Part shown: piece by piece, positions 21,574 to 33,604 of the stretch | Layout: each line of letters begins with the position of its first letter | Numbering within the stretch: position 1 is the first letter of the stretch | Source: Cydia pomonella | Lineage: Eukaryota; Arthropoda; Insecta; Lepidoptera; Tortricidae | Length of the DNA stretch: 64,000 nucleotides | Assembly: GCF_033807575.1 (NCBI RefSeq) | Contig: NW_026907807.1 | Location: 186,001 to 250,000, forward strand | Direction of reading: 5' to 3' | Translations under genes and position numbers: made by a program | The notes under the pieces: generated by a model | Seen by the model: only the letters and a program-made list of their open reading frames with translations | What the model was told of the DNA's origin: nothing | Database searches by the model: none

Positions 21574-22424
21574 TTTACAAGCTCTTGATTGTTTGCCCTT
21601 ATCCATTATTTTGACATTTGTGTCTGTTAGAAAGGGACAACGTTTGACAGAGGTTTGAGTATGCATATAAATTTTCACCACACTAATTGGTAAAGGTCCT
21701 CTTGATTGTTCAAAAACTAATGAGAAAGTTGCATTTTATCCACATGTGGGGAAAAGTAAGTAATGTTGAGTTTTTTCTTTCTGTTAGCTAGTAGAACTGA
21801 CTACAAAATGATGAATGATATTTTTAGTTACGTTTATGTGGACTTGATTTCCTTTCGTCGGTGTGGTGAAAAATTGTGTGTTTCAGTCGAAGACAAAGTT
21901 TGTTTCCCTTATGCCTTAAAACCCTCGCAACGCTCAAGATTCAACTTCTCGAATCACTCTCTACGCTCGTGATTCAATTTTGGAATCTTTGCACGGGTAT
22001 TAATTGTCACGAGGAGCTTCACAACAACTTTGCCCCCTTGTAATACAAATAACTGATTTTTTTAAAGAACACTGCTTACCCCAGATTGGCCACGATATTC
22101 AAACACTTCTGGCATAAATATTAGGTTTTGTACTTAAATATAATCGAAAAACTTTTAGGTTATTTACGTATTTCCTCGTAAATCTTTTGTTTTCCTACAC
22201 GTCCAATCTTAATTCCCAACGAGTTGCGAACCAAACTCTAATGCTCGCTATCGCAAACTGTATCGAAGTCGGCTTAGCCGGCTAAGCGGCTTGCCAACTT
22301 TCGCGTGAGTGGCAATTCTTGGTGTCATTAATACTTTTGAGATTGTACAAGCCAAAATAAACCTTCGATATTTGTTTTAAGAGCCTTTTGTGTCCTAAAT
22401 TAAAGTAGTGGTATAGTCCTGGGG
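21574..22424. other. Unassigned stretch
   Basis: No supportable feature. GGCTTAGCCGGCTAAGC near 22269 is a short local palindrome. Confidence 0.3.
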
Positions 22425-22505
22425 TTAAAGGTATCCATGAGCTACGGTAATTGCTTTCCATCAGGCGACTCGTCTGCTCGTTTGCCTTTGATATCATAAA
22501 AACCT
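22425..22505 (+). repeat. Diverged SINE D 3' end
   Basis: GGTATCCATGAGCTACGGTA through TTGCTTTCCATCAGGCGACT to an A run. Confidence 0.55.
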
Positions 22506-22904
22506 TTTTTAATACAGATGCTCAAAAAGTGCTACTTTACCTAGCTGTTTAGCGTGCGGAAAGTTGGATTTCGCGAACTAGTGCTTTTTACTTTTCCACT
22601 TGTTCCAATTCATGACTACTTATTGATGAGTGTTAATCGTAATGTTAGTTTCCTTTAAAAGTCGTAATCAACATAAAAACCTACTGTTTATGTAAAAATA
22701 ACAAATATATAAGCATATTTAATATTTTTTATTACTTACCTCTTCATTACCTCGCGCATTATAACACGTTTATTTTTTAATATTGAATATTGAAAAACCG
22801 TCTAAATGGAACGGAATAGCTGCCGAAACGCCTGTCAAAGCAGAGGCGTTTTTTCTTACTGCAAGAATGTTTTAAGTTTCCAAAGGCAACATTCGATATT
22901 GTTT
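22506..22904. other. Unassigned AT-rich stretch
   Basis: Nothing recognised. Confidence 0.3.
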
Positions 22905-22966
22905 TCATACAATTTAAATATACGATACACAAATAATCGTAAATAACGATACTTAGGTAATAATAG
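22905..22966 (-). repeat. Repeat copy with unoccupied insertion site
   Basis: Read on the minus strand, 22966-22905 matches 63110-63163 (ATTATTACCTAAGTATCGTT, then TTTACGATTATTTGTG). At 62.5-63.1 kb the same sequence is split by an inserted element, so this copy shows the pre-insertion state. Confidence 0.75.
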
Positions 22967-23213
22967 TCGACCGGTTTGGCCTAGTGGGTAGTGACCCTGC
23001 CTACGAAGCTGATGGTCCCGGGTTCAAATCCTGGTAAGGGCATTTATTCGTGTGATGAGCATGGATATTTGTTCCTGAGTCATGGGTGTTTTCTATGTAT
23101 TTAAGTATTTATAAATATTTATATATATCGTTGTCTAAGTACCCTCAACACAAGCCTTATTGAGTTTACTGTGGGACTTAGTCAATTTGTGTAATAATGT
23201 CCTATAATATTTA
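22967..23213 (+). mobile_element. S1 SINE, tail type 1
   Basis: A box TGGCCTAGTGG and B box GGTTCAAATCC. Tail CACAAGCCTTATTGAGTTTA to GTCCTATAATATTT. Full length. Confidence 0.9.
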
Positions 23214-23630
23214 AGAAAGAAAAAAAATAGTATAATATTTTATATTTACAATTGTTTCTGCTTGTGAAAAAAGTGTTATTTTTCTTATTTTTTCGCAACT
23301 GTATTAAAAAACGTCATTCGATACCGCACTAGCATCGAAATCTACTATTGTATCACTACTGTAAACATTTGTTAGATTTCTGAAAGAAATGTCAAAACTA
23401 AAAAAATCTGTAATGATGTTAATTTTCTTGGTTTCAGGTAAACACCGAAGTTAATTCCAAGAAGTTAATTATTCCCGGAGCTAGAAGTAAAGAAAACAAG
23501 GTGTTGTATAACAAAACTTTTCCGAGGCGTACATTATAAAATCAGGAGCGGTTTTATATCTTAATTGTTATTATGTAAGATAGTTTGTTAATGAAAATAT
23601 AATGAATGTTTATGAGTCAAAGCTTAATTT
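23214..23630. other. Unassigned stretch
   Basis: Nothing recognised. Confidence 0.3.
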
Positions 23631-23862
23631 CCAGTCTGGCCTAGTGGTTAATGACCCTGCCTATGAAGCCGATGGTCCTGGGTTCGAATCCCGGTAAGGG
23701 CATTTATTTTTGTGATGAACACATATATTTGTTCCCGAGTTATTGGTGTTTTCTATGTATATAAATATGTATTTATCTATATATGTACCCATAGTACAAG
23801 ATTTGCTTAGTTTGGGGCTAGATCGATTTGTGTAAGATTGTCGACAAAATATTTATTTATTT
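23631..23862 (+). mobile_element. S1 SINE, tail type 2
   Basis: Head TGGCCTAGTGG with B box GGTTCGAATCC. The tail is GTACAAGATTTGCTTAGTTT then TATTTATTTA, as at 8428-8650. Confidence 0.9.
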
Positions 23863-24298
23863 AACCATTGATTACGGTAAAGTACATTTATTTTTATAAA
23901 GATATCAAAAAAGCTCGCTTTTTCTCTCAAATTTCCTGCAATTCACTCAGTAATAACATTTTCCCTACAACCTCTTATACTCTCCCAATATGCTCTACTT
24001 CTGATAATTAGTACAAGCTGATAATTAACAACATAACGCTATGTAGAGCCCCGGGCGACGCTAACTTATAATTAGGACATGCTTGCCAATGTAGAGTGTG
24101 TAGCTAAAATGTAGAGTTTGTTAATTTAGTACTGTTTTTAAGGAGCGAAAACAAGTTCCGTATAAATTTTTAAATGCTCCTAACTTATATAACAATTAAT
24201 AATTAAGAAAAAATCAAACGATGGGATATAGGCTGTGGTTGATATTCATTACAGTGTGTCATAATATTTTCAAAAATGTTAATATCTGGAGAGGAAAA
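23863..24298. other. Unassigned AT-rich stretch
   Basis: Nothing recognised. Confidence 0.3.
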
Positions 24299-24299
24299 T

Positions 24300-24655
24300 A
24301 TTTTTTTTTATACTAAGTCGGTGGCAAACAAGCATATGGCCCGCCTGATGGTAAGCAGTCTCCGCAGCCTATGTACGCCTGCAAGTTCAGAGCAGTTACA
24401 TGCGCCTTGCCGACCCTAACCCCCCTCGTTGAGCTCTGGCATTCTGCACTCACCGGCAGGAACACAACACTATGAGTAGGGTCTAGTGTTATTTGGCTGC
24501 GGTTTTCTGTAAGGTGGAGGTACTTCCCCAGTTGGGCTCTGCTCTAGATCTGGAATGACATCCACTGGCTGTGCCCTACCATACAAAGAGAGATGACATT
24601 CATAACGCCCATACCTCTCTTTTGGACGTAGTATAAGGACGTACCCGGTTCCAAA
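24300..24655 (-). repeat. SINE D, full-length, minus strand
   Basis: T-run then ATACTAAGTCGGTGGCAAAC through to GTATAAGGACGTACCCGGTT. Includes every block of the 15.8-kb copy in reverse. Confidence 0.9.
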
Positions 24656-24746
24656 TTCGGGACTAATTTTGTATGGAAAGACGGTTTCAAAGCGGCCACT
24701 TTCGACTTAATATATTAAATAAATAAACATTATAGAGACATTCTTT

Positions 24747-24925
24747 GACGACCGGTTTGGCCTAGTGGGTAGTGACCCTGCCTACGAAGCTGATGGTCCC
24801 GGGTTCAAATCCTGGTAAGGGCATTTATTCGTGTGATGAGCATGGATATCTGTTCCTGAGTCATGGGTGTTTTCTATGTATTTAAGTATTTATAAATATT
24901 CATATATTATATATTCATATATTAT
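24747..24925 (+). mobile_element. S1 SINE, tail truncated
   Basis: Good head with A and B boxes. It stops in the AT-rich middle and faces a second S1 head in opposite orientation. Confidence 0.85.
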
Positions 24926-25005
24926 ATAAATGCCCTTACCGAGAATCGAACCCAACCATCGGTTTCATAGGCAGGGCACCCACTATGCCAGACCAGTCGT
25001 CAAAA
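24926..25005 (-). mobile_element. S1 SINE head, minus strand
   Basis: AATGCCCTTACCGAGAATCG through CCAGACCAGTCGTCAAA. With the preceding copy it makes a large imperfect inverted repeat centred near 24915. Confidence 0.8.
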
Positions 25006-25450
25006 AATCAATCAATAGTACCTACATTTAGAGACAAATCTTTTAGTGTAGCTTTTAGAGAATGGTAGATATTTTTGACGCTTACTCTGATCCGATACTT
25101 TTGATGCCGATTGTAGAACGGGGTATAAAAAATACAAATTCTTCTTCTAAGATTCGCTACCTCAATTTTCTGTAAAACGGTTTCCATGTCCAAGTTCTAA
25201 ATAGTTGTAAAAAAGCAGTAGTCAGGAACATATTTTTTCGCGAAACTCTTCAGAACCGTTTCTCGGGGACACAAAAAATCCATTAAAGAAAGTTTAATAC
25301 GGTTAAGTTTCATGGTTCCCTGTCTTGTCCTAAGGGGTGGTTTCACAGAAGTGGAAGAATACTCTAAAAATTAAGAATTAAAAGAGTTTTAAGACAATTT
25401 AAAACTGCTGTTTAAAAATAGTCGGTAGCTGGGGACATACACCTGTTTTT
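25006..25450. other. Unassigned stretch
   Basis: Nothing recognised. Confidence 0.3.
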
Positions 25451-25454
25451 TTTC

Positions 25455-25695
25455 CGTTAATTTCAAGGGTACAATCCTGAGGTTAAATTATGTAACTTTT
25501 TCAAAGACACCGGTATTCTAATTAAGTCTATTTTGGGATAATCAATTTTTTTTTCTAACTTATAAGGTCTTTACGAGCGTATACACTTGCTTTAGGGCCT
25601 GTTTACATATTGATTAGTGTTTAGTACGAGTGTATATATTTGCTCCTAAACGTAAGTACTACCTCGGACGATCAATGTTCAAAATGACATTGACA
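25455..25695 (-). repeat. Dispersed repeat family E
   Basis: Read on the minus strand it matches 63235-63495: CTAAACACTAATCA/ATATG, AAACAGGCC, GTGTATACGCTCGT, ACCGG/ACCAGTGTCTT, then the TTGAAATTA end. No coding frame. Confidence 0.65.
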
Positions 25696-26044
25696 TGTCA
25701 CAGTTTTCAATTGTTTGGTAGGTAAATGTTATGCCCGTATTACAGCAACGCTATATTTAACATTTAATTACTTTTTGTAATAAAAAAAAGGATATTTTTT
25801 CATTAACTATCCCATTTTGTTTCCCCTTACCCCGTAGTTAAAGGAATTCAATAAAAACACGGTGTATACGTGCAGATGGGATTTAGAGCTACCATCTTAG
25901 AGCTTGATTCTGATTCAACAATACGGTTTTAATTTTATTTTGAAACGACCTAATTATTGTTATTTTTTTTTGTAACAATGAACAAACACGATACATTCGT
26001 CAAAATAATAATTAAAACAAAAAGATACAGATCAAGAAATAAAT
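25696..26044. other. Unassigned stretch
   Basis: Nothing recognised. Confidence 0.3.
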
Positions 26045-26518
26045 CTAAAATAAACCACCCTGAATCGTACCTGGCTCAAAGGTCCCCATTATTCCCGCTG
26101 CGTTTCCCCGCTGAACTGCAATGGAAACTTGCTGAACCAGATACGACCCAGAGCGAGGATCGCAGCATCTCTCGCGTAAATGGCGCCCTAATTCTTTAAT
26201 AAAAGCACGAGCCTCTGACCCCCAAGGCCCTGCCGTCTTGGTCACCGGCAGAAAGTCGTACGAGGATTCCAGCGCGGCGTACTTCGCGTGCTTAGCCTGT
26301 GCCGCGGACTTCGCTGCTGAGCCAGCACAGCCTGTGGTCAGCCTCAAATGGGATGCAACATAAGTGCTAACACAAGTTGCATCCCACAAAAGGCAGCGTC
26401 CTCTCCGCGACGGAATTAAAGTAAGTCCATCTGGCCTCTTACCATCCGTGCGGCTCAACCCCGGCGGCTCCAAAACGCACAACAAACAACAAACAAATTC
26501 TGAACAAATTATTCTCAA
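26045..26518 (-). mobile_element. LINE protein C-terminal segment, minus strand
   Basis: A 157-codon open frame reads DGKRPDGLTLIPSRRGRCLL then WDATCVSTYVASHL, and later FIKELGRHLRE and SIAVQRGNAAGIMGTF. This resembles the conserved C-terminal block found after the RT domain of some non-LTR elements. The first ~15 codons are probably not part of the element. No catalytic RT motifs remain. Clade uncertain. Confidence 0.65.
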
Positions 26519-27120
26519 AATGGAAGAAGTACTCGTATCAAATGAAAAATATTATTCTTAAAATGCAACTAGACGTCCCTTTTAGATTTAAATTTTCAAT
26601 AACGCATATTTCACCGGCCAAAAGTTTCAGATTTCCCCCTTCAATTTAGAATTTTGTTCGTTTCTTTGAATTCTCCCCTGTTTCCCCTAAAACGCGATAA
26701 TTGGAGGAGATTAAGGATTATTTAAAAAGTTAGAGATGCAAAATGAATTGGCTTGGTAGAATTTTAGGAAATAATTTGTATTTTTATCAAACACTACTTA
26801 TTGTGCCTAAACATAACCTAAAAGAATAAAATAAACATGTACATAAGTACTTTTACAGTTACTTTTTGCCCCTCCGGTCGACTTTGGCCACTTCCTAATT
26901 TGTCTTAAATAGCTTAATACCTAGCCTTCCTAATTTGCTTAGGCTTGATTTACTATTTAGTATGTATAACACACACACACACACACACACCCACACGCAC
27001 TCCTATCCTAAACATTAAAAAATATATGTAATAAATATATATAAATACCTAAAAAAAATAAGATTTTCTGTAATTAAAAAAAAAAAAACATATTTACATG
27101 TGGTAAAAAGTTATAATGAT
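26519..27120. other. AT-rich stretch with (AC)n
   Basis: (AC)n at about 26969-26990, with poly-A runs after it. No gene seen. Confidence 0.5.
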
Positions 27121-27123
27121 TAA

Positions 27124-27262
27124 CCCCCTTATTCATAAACGTCTACTAAAGTTGACAAGCCGCTAATAATCGTTTGTCCCTTTCCATCATACCAATACGT
27201 CGGAAAGGGACAAACGATTATTAGCACCTGGTAACTTTAGTAGACGTTTATGAATAAGGGGG
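27124..27262. mobile_element. Hairpin MITE (CCCCCTTATTCATAAACG ends)
   Basis: The left arm 27124-27185 is mirrored by about 27203-27262, with one internal bulge where the arms differ. The left edge is preceded by TTAA but the right edge is followed by CTAG, so the target site is unclear. Confidence 0.8.
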
Positions 27263-27399
27263 CTAGTAAATAATAGGCTATGTGCAACTCCAACGGTGTG
27301 GGGACAGACGTACAGGATGTCTCTCGTTGGGACGTTACGGGTCGCGGCTGAAGCGTCTGACAATTCACTTTCTTTGACTGATGATCGGTGATCACGTGA

Positions 27400-28690
27400 T
27401 GATATCTATATTTTTTATTTATTTATTTTATTTATTCATTTTAATTAACACAGTATAACAGTTAAAACTAAAGCACTGTGAAATTACATATTGAACCTAG
27501 ACAATCTAGACATGTATAATTGGAAAGAGTTGACATGAAACATAAAAATACTAATTAGAATACAGGTGACACTTATAACACAGAGGAGGGACGAATATCC
27601 ATCATCTCGCTGAACCTCAGACATTCATCACGCACTGACATCCATCTACTTGCAAACACATCACATTCAGGCGCTGATGCGAGGAGTGAATTCAAGCTGC
27701 GTAAAGCTCGAACAAAAGGAGCGTTCCTGCGCGACACAGTTCGGGAACCCGGCACAGATAAAAGACAGCGATTACGAGGCCGAAACTCAAATCTAGAAGG
27801 TGTTGGGACAAACAGACGCACTACTTGTGTTGTTAACTCGACACAGTCAGAGTCACCGCGTAAGATATTACAGATTGTAGTGAGAAGTGCTGAGCTGCGT
27901 CTTACCTCTAGGGAGTTAAATCCCATCATTCCCAACAAAAACTTGGTGGGATAAAGGAATGGGTAATACCCGTACATTTTTTTGTATAGGAAGCGCAAGA
28001 ACACTTTCTGTACTTTTTCCAGTTGTAAGACATATGTTGTCTCGTAGGGACACCAAACGACAGAGGCCGTCTCAAGCTTACTCCTCACTAAGGCATTGTA
28101 GAGCAGTTTTATTGTTCTTGAGTCGGTAAAATCCCTGGCATTTCGAATGACAAATCCCAACCTCTTGTAACAATTACGGGTCAATGCATTCAGGTGCTCA
28201 TGGAAATTGAGACGAGAGTCTAGAATGACACCGAGATCGCGGATGGAGCTAACACGAACTATTGCGTCTGAACCCAAAATATATGTGTAGTTAAGTGGAT
28301 TTCGTGCCTTGCTAAAACTTATAACCGCACATTTAGAGACATTAAATGATAGTCTATTTTTTACGCTCCACTCGCGCAGTTGGTCAAGATCCTTTTGAAG
28401 AGATTCACAATCTGAGATTCCTTGTACTCCATAGATCAACTTCAAGTCATCGGCATAAAGAAGGCATCTAGCGAAACTCGGAACGGATGCCAGGTCATTA
28501 ATCATTATACCGAAGAGCAAAGGACCCAGTACCGATCCCTGACTGACCCCAGACCTAGTCTGATAAGTGTTCGATATAAAGCAGCCATGTTGCACATATT
28601 GACTCCTATATAACTCTTCAAGCGGCATATGCCGTTAATTTTATTCCAGTTAATCAAATTTGAATTTTGAATGACTTAATCGGTCGGGAG
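27400..28690 (-). mobile_element. CR1/Jockey-group LINE, 5'-truncated, minus strand
   Basis: The open frame 28628-27573 (351 codons) starts inside the RT palm: SGVSQGSVLGP at residues 26-36 and LLYADD at 56-61, then the thumb and C-terminal region. The first palm aspartate motif and the endonuclease are missing, so the copy is truncated at about 28690. Its 3' UTR runs left to an AATAAATA-type tail at 27410-27440. There is no premature stop, which makes it one of the younger copies here. Clade assignment by eye is uncertain. Confidence 0.85.
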
Positions 28691-28704
28691 TCGACGGCTT
28701 ACCA

Positions 28705-30170
28705 CTCCAAGGGATAAATGAGAAATAAATAAATAAATAAAAATAAATTTTCTTTATTTCAGATACATGCGATCCATAATTACACAATCATTAATATTAT
28801 AGCAATTTTGATAAAATTATTTAGACAAAATATAAATTAATAAAAACAAATATACATTAAAATTACAATACTTACTTAATTACTTGCACACATAAAATTA
28901 AAAACTAAAACGAATAACATACAATTGATAAAAACTAATAAATCAGTTAGACGCCCTGTGCAGCTTATCCCAATGAAGCTGGAAAGGGCCGTCTAGGCGC
29001 TCTGCCACCATCTGAAGGAGGCTATTCGGGCTGCCGCGCAGGCGCCTCACCAAGGACGCAACGCGCTTGCGCATTATGGCATGGAAGCCGTCCGTACGTC
29101 TCTCGCAAAACATTCCCGATGCACTGCAATGGCGCGGCAGCCCCAACAGCATCCTAAAGCTATTATTATATTGGACGCGTAGGGCGCTGAGAGCCCGTAG
29201 TGTGTAGTTAATCCATAGGCTGCAAGTGTAAAACGATTGACAATACGCCTTAAAAAGGGTAACCTTAGCTTCTTTAGTACACCTTGCGAACCTACGAATC
29301 AACATATTGCTCCTTACTGCGAGCGCCCTACGCTCCCTCTCCACATCTTTGTCGTCACTCAGACTCTCCGTGACCCAGTGTCCAAGGTATTTAAACTCTT
29401 TAACGATACTAAGAGGTGTGTTGTCCAGTTTAGCCGGCGGCACGCGTGGATAATGTTTGGTACCCGCCTTAAAAACCAACATCACGCTCTTAGACGTGTT
29501 GTACTTAAGCCCGTGTGCCTTGGCATACTGTTCACAAATACTGAGCATCTTGTTGAGAGCGTTGACGGATGGGGCTAGCAGCACCATGTCGTCTGCATAA
29601 CTAATGTTATTCACAAAAGTGCCATCCACAGAGCATCCTACCATGGTGCTACTGAGCTCCCTAATCAACCTGTCAACGTACAAGCTAAAGAGCCTGGGCG
29701 ACGACAAGCCACCCTGTCTTACACCACATTCCAGCCTGTATGAGACTGACAGCGAATTAGCCCACCTGACAACATTTCTCTGATGGTTGTACCAGTACTT
29801 AAATAATTCAACCAACTCACTGGGTAGGTGCGCATCCTCATACAGTTTCTGCCAAAGTTTGTCGTAGCATACCAAGTCGAAGGCCTTTGACAGATCGAGG
29901 AAACATGCATACACAGGTGTTTCCCTGTCCGTGTAGTACCGCACAGTGTGTTTCAGACAGAGAACTGCTGTCTCTGTAGAAAGGCCGGCTCTAAATCCAA
30001 ATTGTGCATCATGCAGAGTCAAATGTTTTTCCAGTTCCCTGTCCAACACACTGTCCAGCACCTTTGCCACAATCGTGGCCAACGAAATGGGTCTATAATT
30101 ATTTATGGTAGCGACATCTCCCGTTCTATTCTTGACTATGGGCACCACCACGGTCTTCATAAGTTTTTGG
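28705..30170 (-). mobile_element. Second LINE with complete RT palm, minus strand
   Basis: The open frame 30196-28943 (417 codons) carries NNYRPISLATI (32-42), LDLSKAFD (100-107), GVRQGG (158-163) and YADDM (200-204), that is, RT motifs through the catalytic YADD. No endonuclease precedes it. A ~200-bp 3' UTR ends in (TTTA)n at about 28710-28740. The 5' edge joins a family A repeat through an A/T run near 30170, so the first ~9 codons are not LINE sequence. The palm is intact, yet the lack of endonuclease and 5' part makes it non-autonomous. Confidence 0.88.
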
Positions 30171-30450
30171 CAAAAAAAAAAACATTTTTGGTACAATATT
30201 TGATCGCTGACTGTACTTTTCTTACCACAGGCAACTAATACTCATTGAGGCAATTCTAAATACAGCAAACACAATTAGGTGGCGTTGTTTCAACATAGAG
30301 TTCCTATGGGCACCTCCTGTCCCCATCATCAGATCTCGATGGTACCATAATATTGCATTGTCACCCGACTTACATACGTATGCAAATTTTCAGCTCAATC
30401 GGAAATCGGGACGTGGTTCAAATTTAGCTAACAAGATTTGACCCACACAA
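30171..30450 (+). repeat. Dispersed repeat family A
   Basis: ATTTTTGGTACAATATTTGA to ATCGGAAATCGGGACGTGG. It starts right at the truncated 5' edge of the LINE, as at the BEL/Pao relic. Confidence 0.8.
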
Positions 30451-31250
30451 ATGTAAATGAAAATGGATTGATAACTATAGTTACAAGTTGTTAAGTTTAT
30501 TAAACCTACATACAAATACATACCTAAAATTTTTATACTCTGTGTAAAATGTGACATGTCATTTATATTATAAATAAATATTATGATTATGATCAATACA
30601 CAAGGTAAGTTCATTGTTTTTTAAACAGTCTTAATGATTTTAATGACAATTATACGTATTTACAATTAAAGACATACAATATACACAATTATACACATAC
30701 ATACAGAAATACTAACAAGGCAAGTTAAAGATTGTAAAACAGAAATTTCATGAACCATAATATGGATAAAGTTGGAATACACATCTAAATCACATTTCTA
30801 CCCCCACCTACATTCAAATGCGACTAATATTTCTTTGCATATTTAACACAACGTATTGTCCCATTTTGAGCTCTTAATACAATATTTGCTCCTTTTTTCG
30901 TAACATAATAATCAGTGCTTAATATTTACTATAAAAAAAACTATAACTTTAAAATATTCCATAGCGCGCAAGTTTCAGCCTCAATTTAACAAGTTTAATT
31001 CGCTATCCGATGAGATAAAGTTAATTAACTCGAGCTGTTTCGGTAAATTCATTTCGGTATGAAATATTGTACACCCAAGTGCATTTAAAATGGGTTATTT
31101 TGTATATAAATGACCATACAAGGTAACCTGTTTGAATTGTGCTCGAGTGTACTTATCTCTGACAGCTTAACAGGTTTGTGTTGGTATAAATACTATCGTT
31201 GTTTTTATTTTTAAATGTAGAATACAAATTGAAAACTTAAAAAGGAACCT
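30451..31250. other. Unassigned AT-rich stretch
   Basis: Nothing recognised. Confidence 0.3.
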
Positions 31251-31259
31251 ATAATAGTA

Positions 31260-31500
31260 CATTACGATACAAGTGCGAAAAATAGGAAATTCGAAACGAG
31301 TGGCGATAAATTAAAACACGACCGAAGGGAGTGTTTTAAATCGACACGAGTTGCGAATTACCTATTCGCACATGTATCGTACAACGTTTTACAGTACATA
31401 TGGCCCTTTAAATGTTCGACACAGTAACGTAATATGCTACTTCTCGCACTAGTGCTATAAAGTAGCCCCATATGTACTGTAAATTATGTTTTACTATAGC
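31260..31500. mobile_element. MITE complex with two nested inverted repeats
   Basis: ACGATACAAGTGCGAAAAAT near 31264 pairs with TTCGCACATGTATCGTAC ending near 31382. ACAGTACATATGG near 31391 pairs with CCATATGTACTGT near 31470. Both families are truncated or composite. Confidence 0.6.
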
Positions 31501-31623
31501 TTTTCTCAAGGTGACGCATCGTTAAATAATAAAATGCGGCACTTGCTTGCTTGCTTCCCGAAACCCGCGCTCATCCCGATACGTCGCGTAGTGATTTTGC
31601 TTTTGCGCTAGCTTATTCTATAA

Positions 31624-31886
31624 TGGCTCCTCTACACAATGGCCCAGCGCTGGACCAGCGAGATAGCTATGCGATGGTTGAGAGCACGCACTATGGAATG
31701 GGCCACGTGTAGATGCGTACTTGCCACCGCTGGTCCACTACCTTTAATTTGCGGACGAATAACCGACACAGTGGCCATCCTATCGTCATCACGAGGCGCC
31801 ATAAGCCATCTGAAACCACTACCCTCTCTACATGCTGGCCCGTCTCAGTGGGCCCGTATGATGGCTCATTGTGTAGAGGACCCATA
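31624..31886. mobile_element. ~263-bp MITE (CCTCTACACAATG ends)
   Basis: The left end has TGGCTCCTCTACACAATGG. The right end has its inverse (CATTGTGTAGAGGACCCAT) with one mismatch. Interior open frames of 62-82 codons are without meaning. Confidence 0.75.
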
Positions 31887-32844
31887 AAAGGTCGTATATA
31901 GAAATACGGGTTTACCCGTTTGAAGTAAAAAAAAACATAAATTTAGTTTCTCAGTTATCATAATTTCTTTTAAAAATGATTTTCTTTTACAATCGCTATT
32001 CAAAACATTCGGGAAGATTTTCTGAAATATTTTCTTTGACGTGAATTTTGTAAATTACATAAATTCTATAAAATGTGCCTGCTTTGCTTCTCACATTTTT
32101 ACCGTAATTATTTTATCTAAAAAAAAGTTATTTCGTATTAAAGCAAAAAAAAAGTTAAATATGTAAAAACACAATTTCAAATGTAAGTTTACCAGCTGTT
32201 TAAGTATGGTAAATGAAACTAGGCTTGCCGGAATAAAACATTCATTTTTAATTGTTGTGATGATCTACTTTAAATACCACAATATTATAATCTAAAAAGG
32301 ATTTTAAATTTTGAAACCATAATATAGGCTCATTTTATGGTAACTACTTACTAAACCTATATAACCCTTTAGCATCGACTTCCCATCAAAAAGCATTCAC
32401 TAGCAACGCAAACATATCCGACTAATGGAACCCGGACAAGAATCGAATCCTGACCCTTAATAGTGCAATAAGTCATCGATATTGGGCCGATCTACATACA
32501 CCCAGGGAGATTTATAGGCCTTTGAGGCGAACCAAAGGGAGTTGGGATTATATTTACATACCATGAGTGTTATATGTAGTTATGTTTAGTTTTATAGTTA
32601 CCCAATTTGACAGTAGATGTCGCTGTTCTATCGGCTACTTCACGCTATTAAAAATTTTCCACAGCCTCTTTAAGGCGCTCAGCTCACGGCGTCGTAACGT
32701 AAGAGAAGCGTAAGCGTAGCGTAATGCGCACGTAGAACGAGAATGCTACGAGCACGTACATGGTCAAACACGTCCGTACACGAAGCGTTGTTGCAGCGAA
32801 GCGTATAAAATTACGCTTCGTGTGAGGAATTGGTTTCCGAATAA
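31887..32844. other. Unassigned; CG-rich short block at 32685-32825
   Basis: The 32685-32825 block repeats CGTAAGCGTAGCGTAA-like words. ACACGAAGCG and CGCTTCGTGT face each other (32776-32824). TCGAATCCTGACC near 32438 looks like a worn tRNA-like B box on the minus strand. No gene supportable. Confidence 0.35.
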
Positions 32845-33240
32845 ATGAGTATTAAGTTGTCGTTAACTGAGGCGCAAAAATCACGGCTCAAGGTTTGTCA
32901 AAGGACAATGGAGCGGAGTATCCTGGGTATCCGAAGATCTGACAGGGTGAGGAACACAGAGCTTCGCTCCAAAACCCGTGTCGTCGATGTTGGGATGAAG
33001 ACCGCCAGGCTTAAGTGGGACTGGGCTGGACATGTCTGCCGGATGAATGATGACAGATGGGCTAAAATATACATCCCATGTGTAGTCGTGGCAGAGGCAG
33101 ACCGAGAAAGAGATGGCGGGACGACTTGGATGCGTTTCAGCGGGACTGGCGGGACGTTGCTTAGCACAGGGAGGATTGGAAAGCTAGAGGGGAGGCCTTT
33201 GCCCAGCAGTGGGACACACAAAAAGGCTAATAAATAATAA
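32845..33240 (+). mobile_element. RTE-like LINE 3' end
   Basis: Codons read LKVCQRTMERSILGIRR and ARLKWDWAGHVCRM, then after a +1/-1 shift near 33085 GRGRPRKRWRDDLDAF and WKARGEAFAQQWD. That is the usual RTE C-terminus. The DNA ends GCCCAGCAGTGGGACACACA and an A-rich tail. One frameshift and one stop (near 33145-33160) show it is dead. Confidence 0.85.
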
Positions 33241-33600
33241 AAAAAAGTTGTCAATTGAAGTGTTTTTAATTACTAATAGTAGCAGTGCAGTATGGATCGT
33301 GTACAATAAGATTGATTTGGAGATTTTGAATATTTTTAATATTTCAATTATTTGAATCAGTTTCTTGTACTGTGATAACTGACATTAGTTGAATAGGACA
33401 TAGTAACAAGTTTGACTTGCGATCAAAGTAAACATGTCTTAGTAATTTTTAATTATTCTGAGCGACTTTAAGTACATGAAATTATTACCACTTATATATG
33501 TTTTGTAGTGGCTTTCATACTAATATTAATATTAGGTGAATAACAAAACTTATAAACTACTACTAAAATTAAGTATGAACTAAAAATAATAATAAACCTA
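33241..33600. other. Unassigned AT-rich stretch
   Basis: Nothing recognised. Confidence 0.3.
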
Positions 33601-33604
33601 TCTT

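Noticed and set aside
32400..32490. Possible third tRNA-headed SINE (GGATTCGATTCTTG on the minus strand)
   Set aside because: Only one B-box-like word survives; no A box or tail can be matched.
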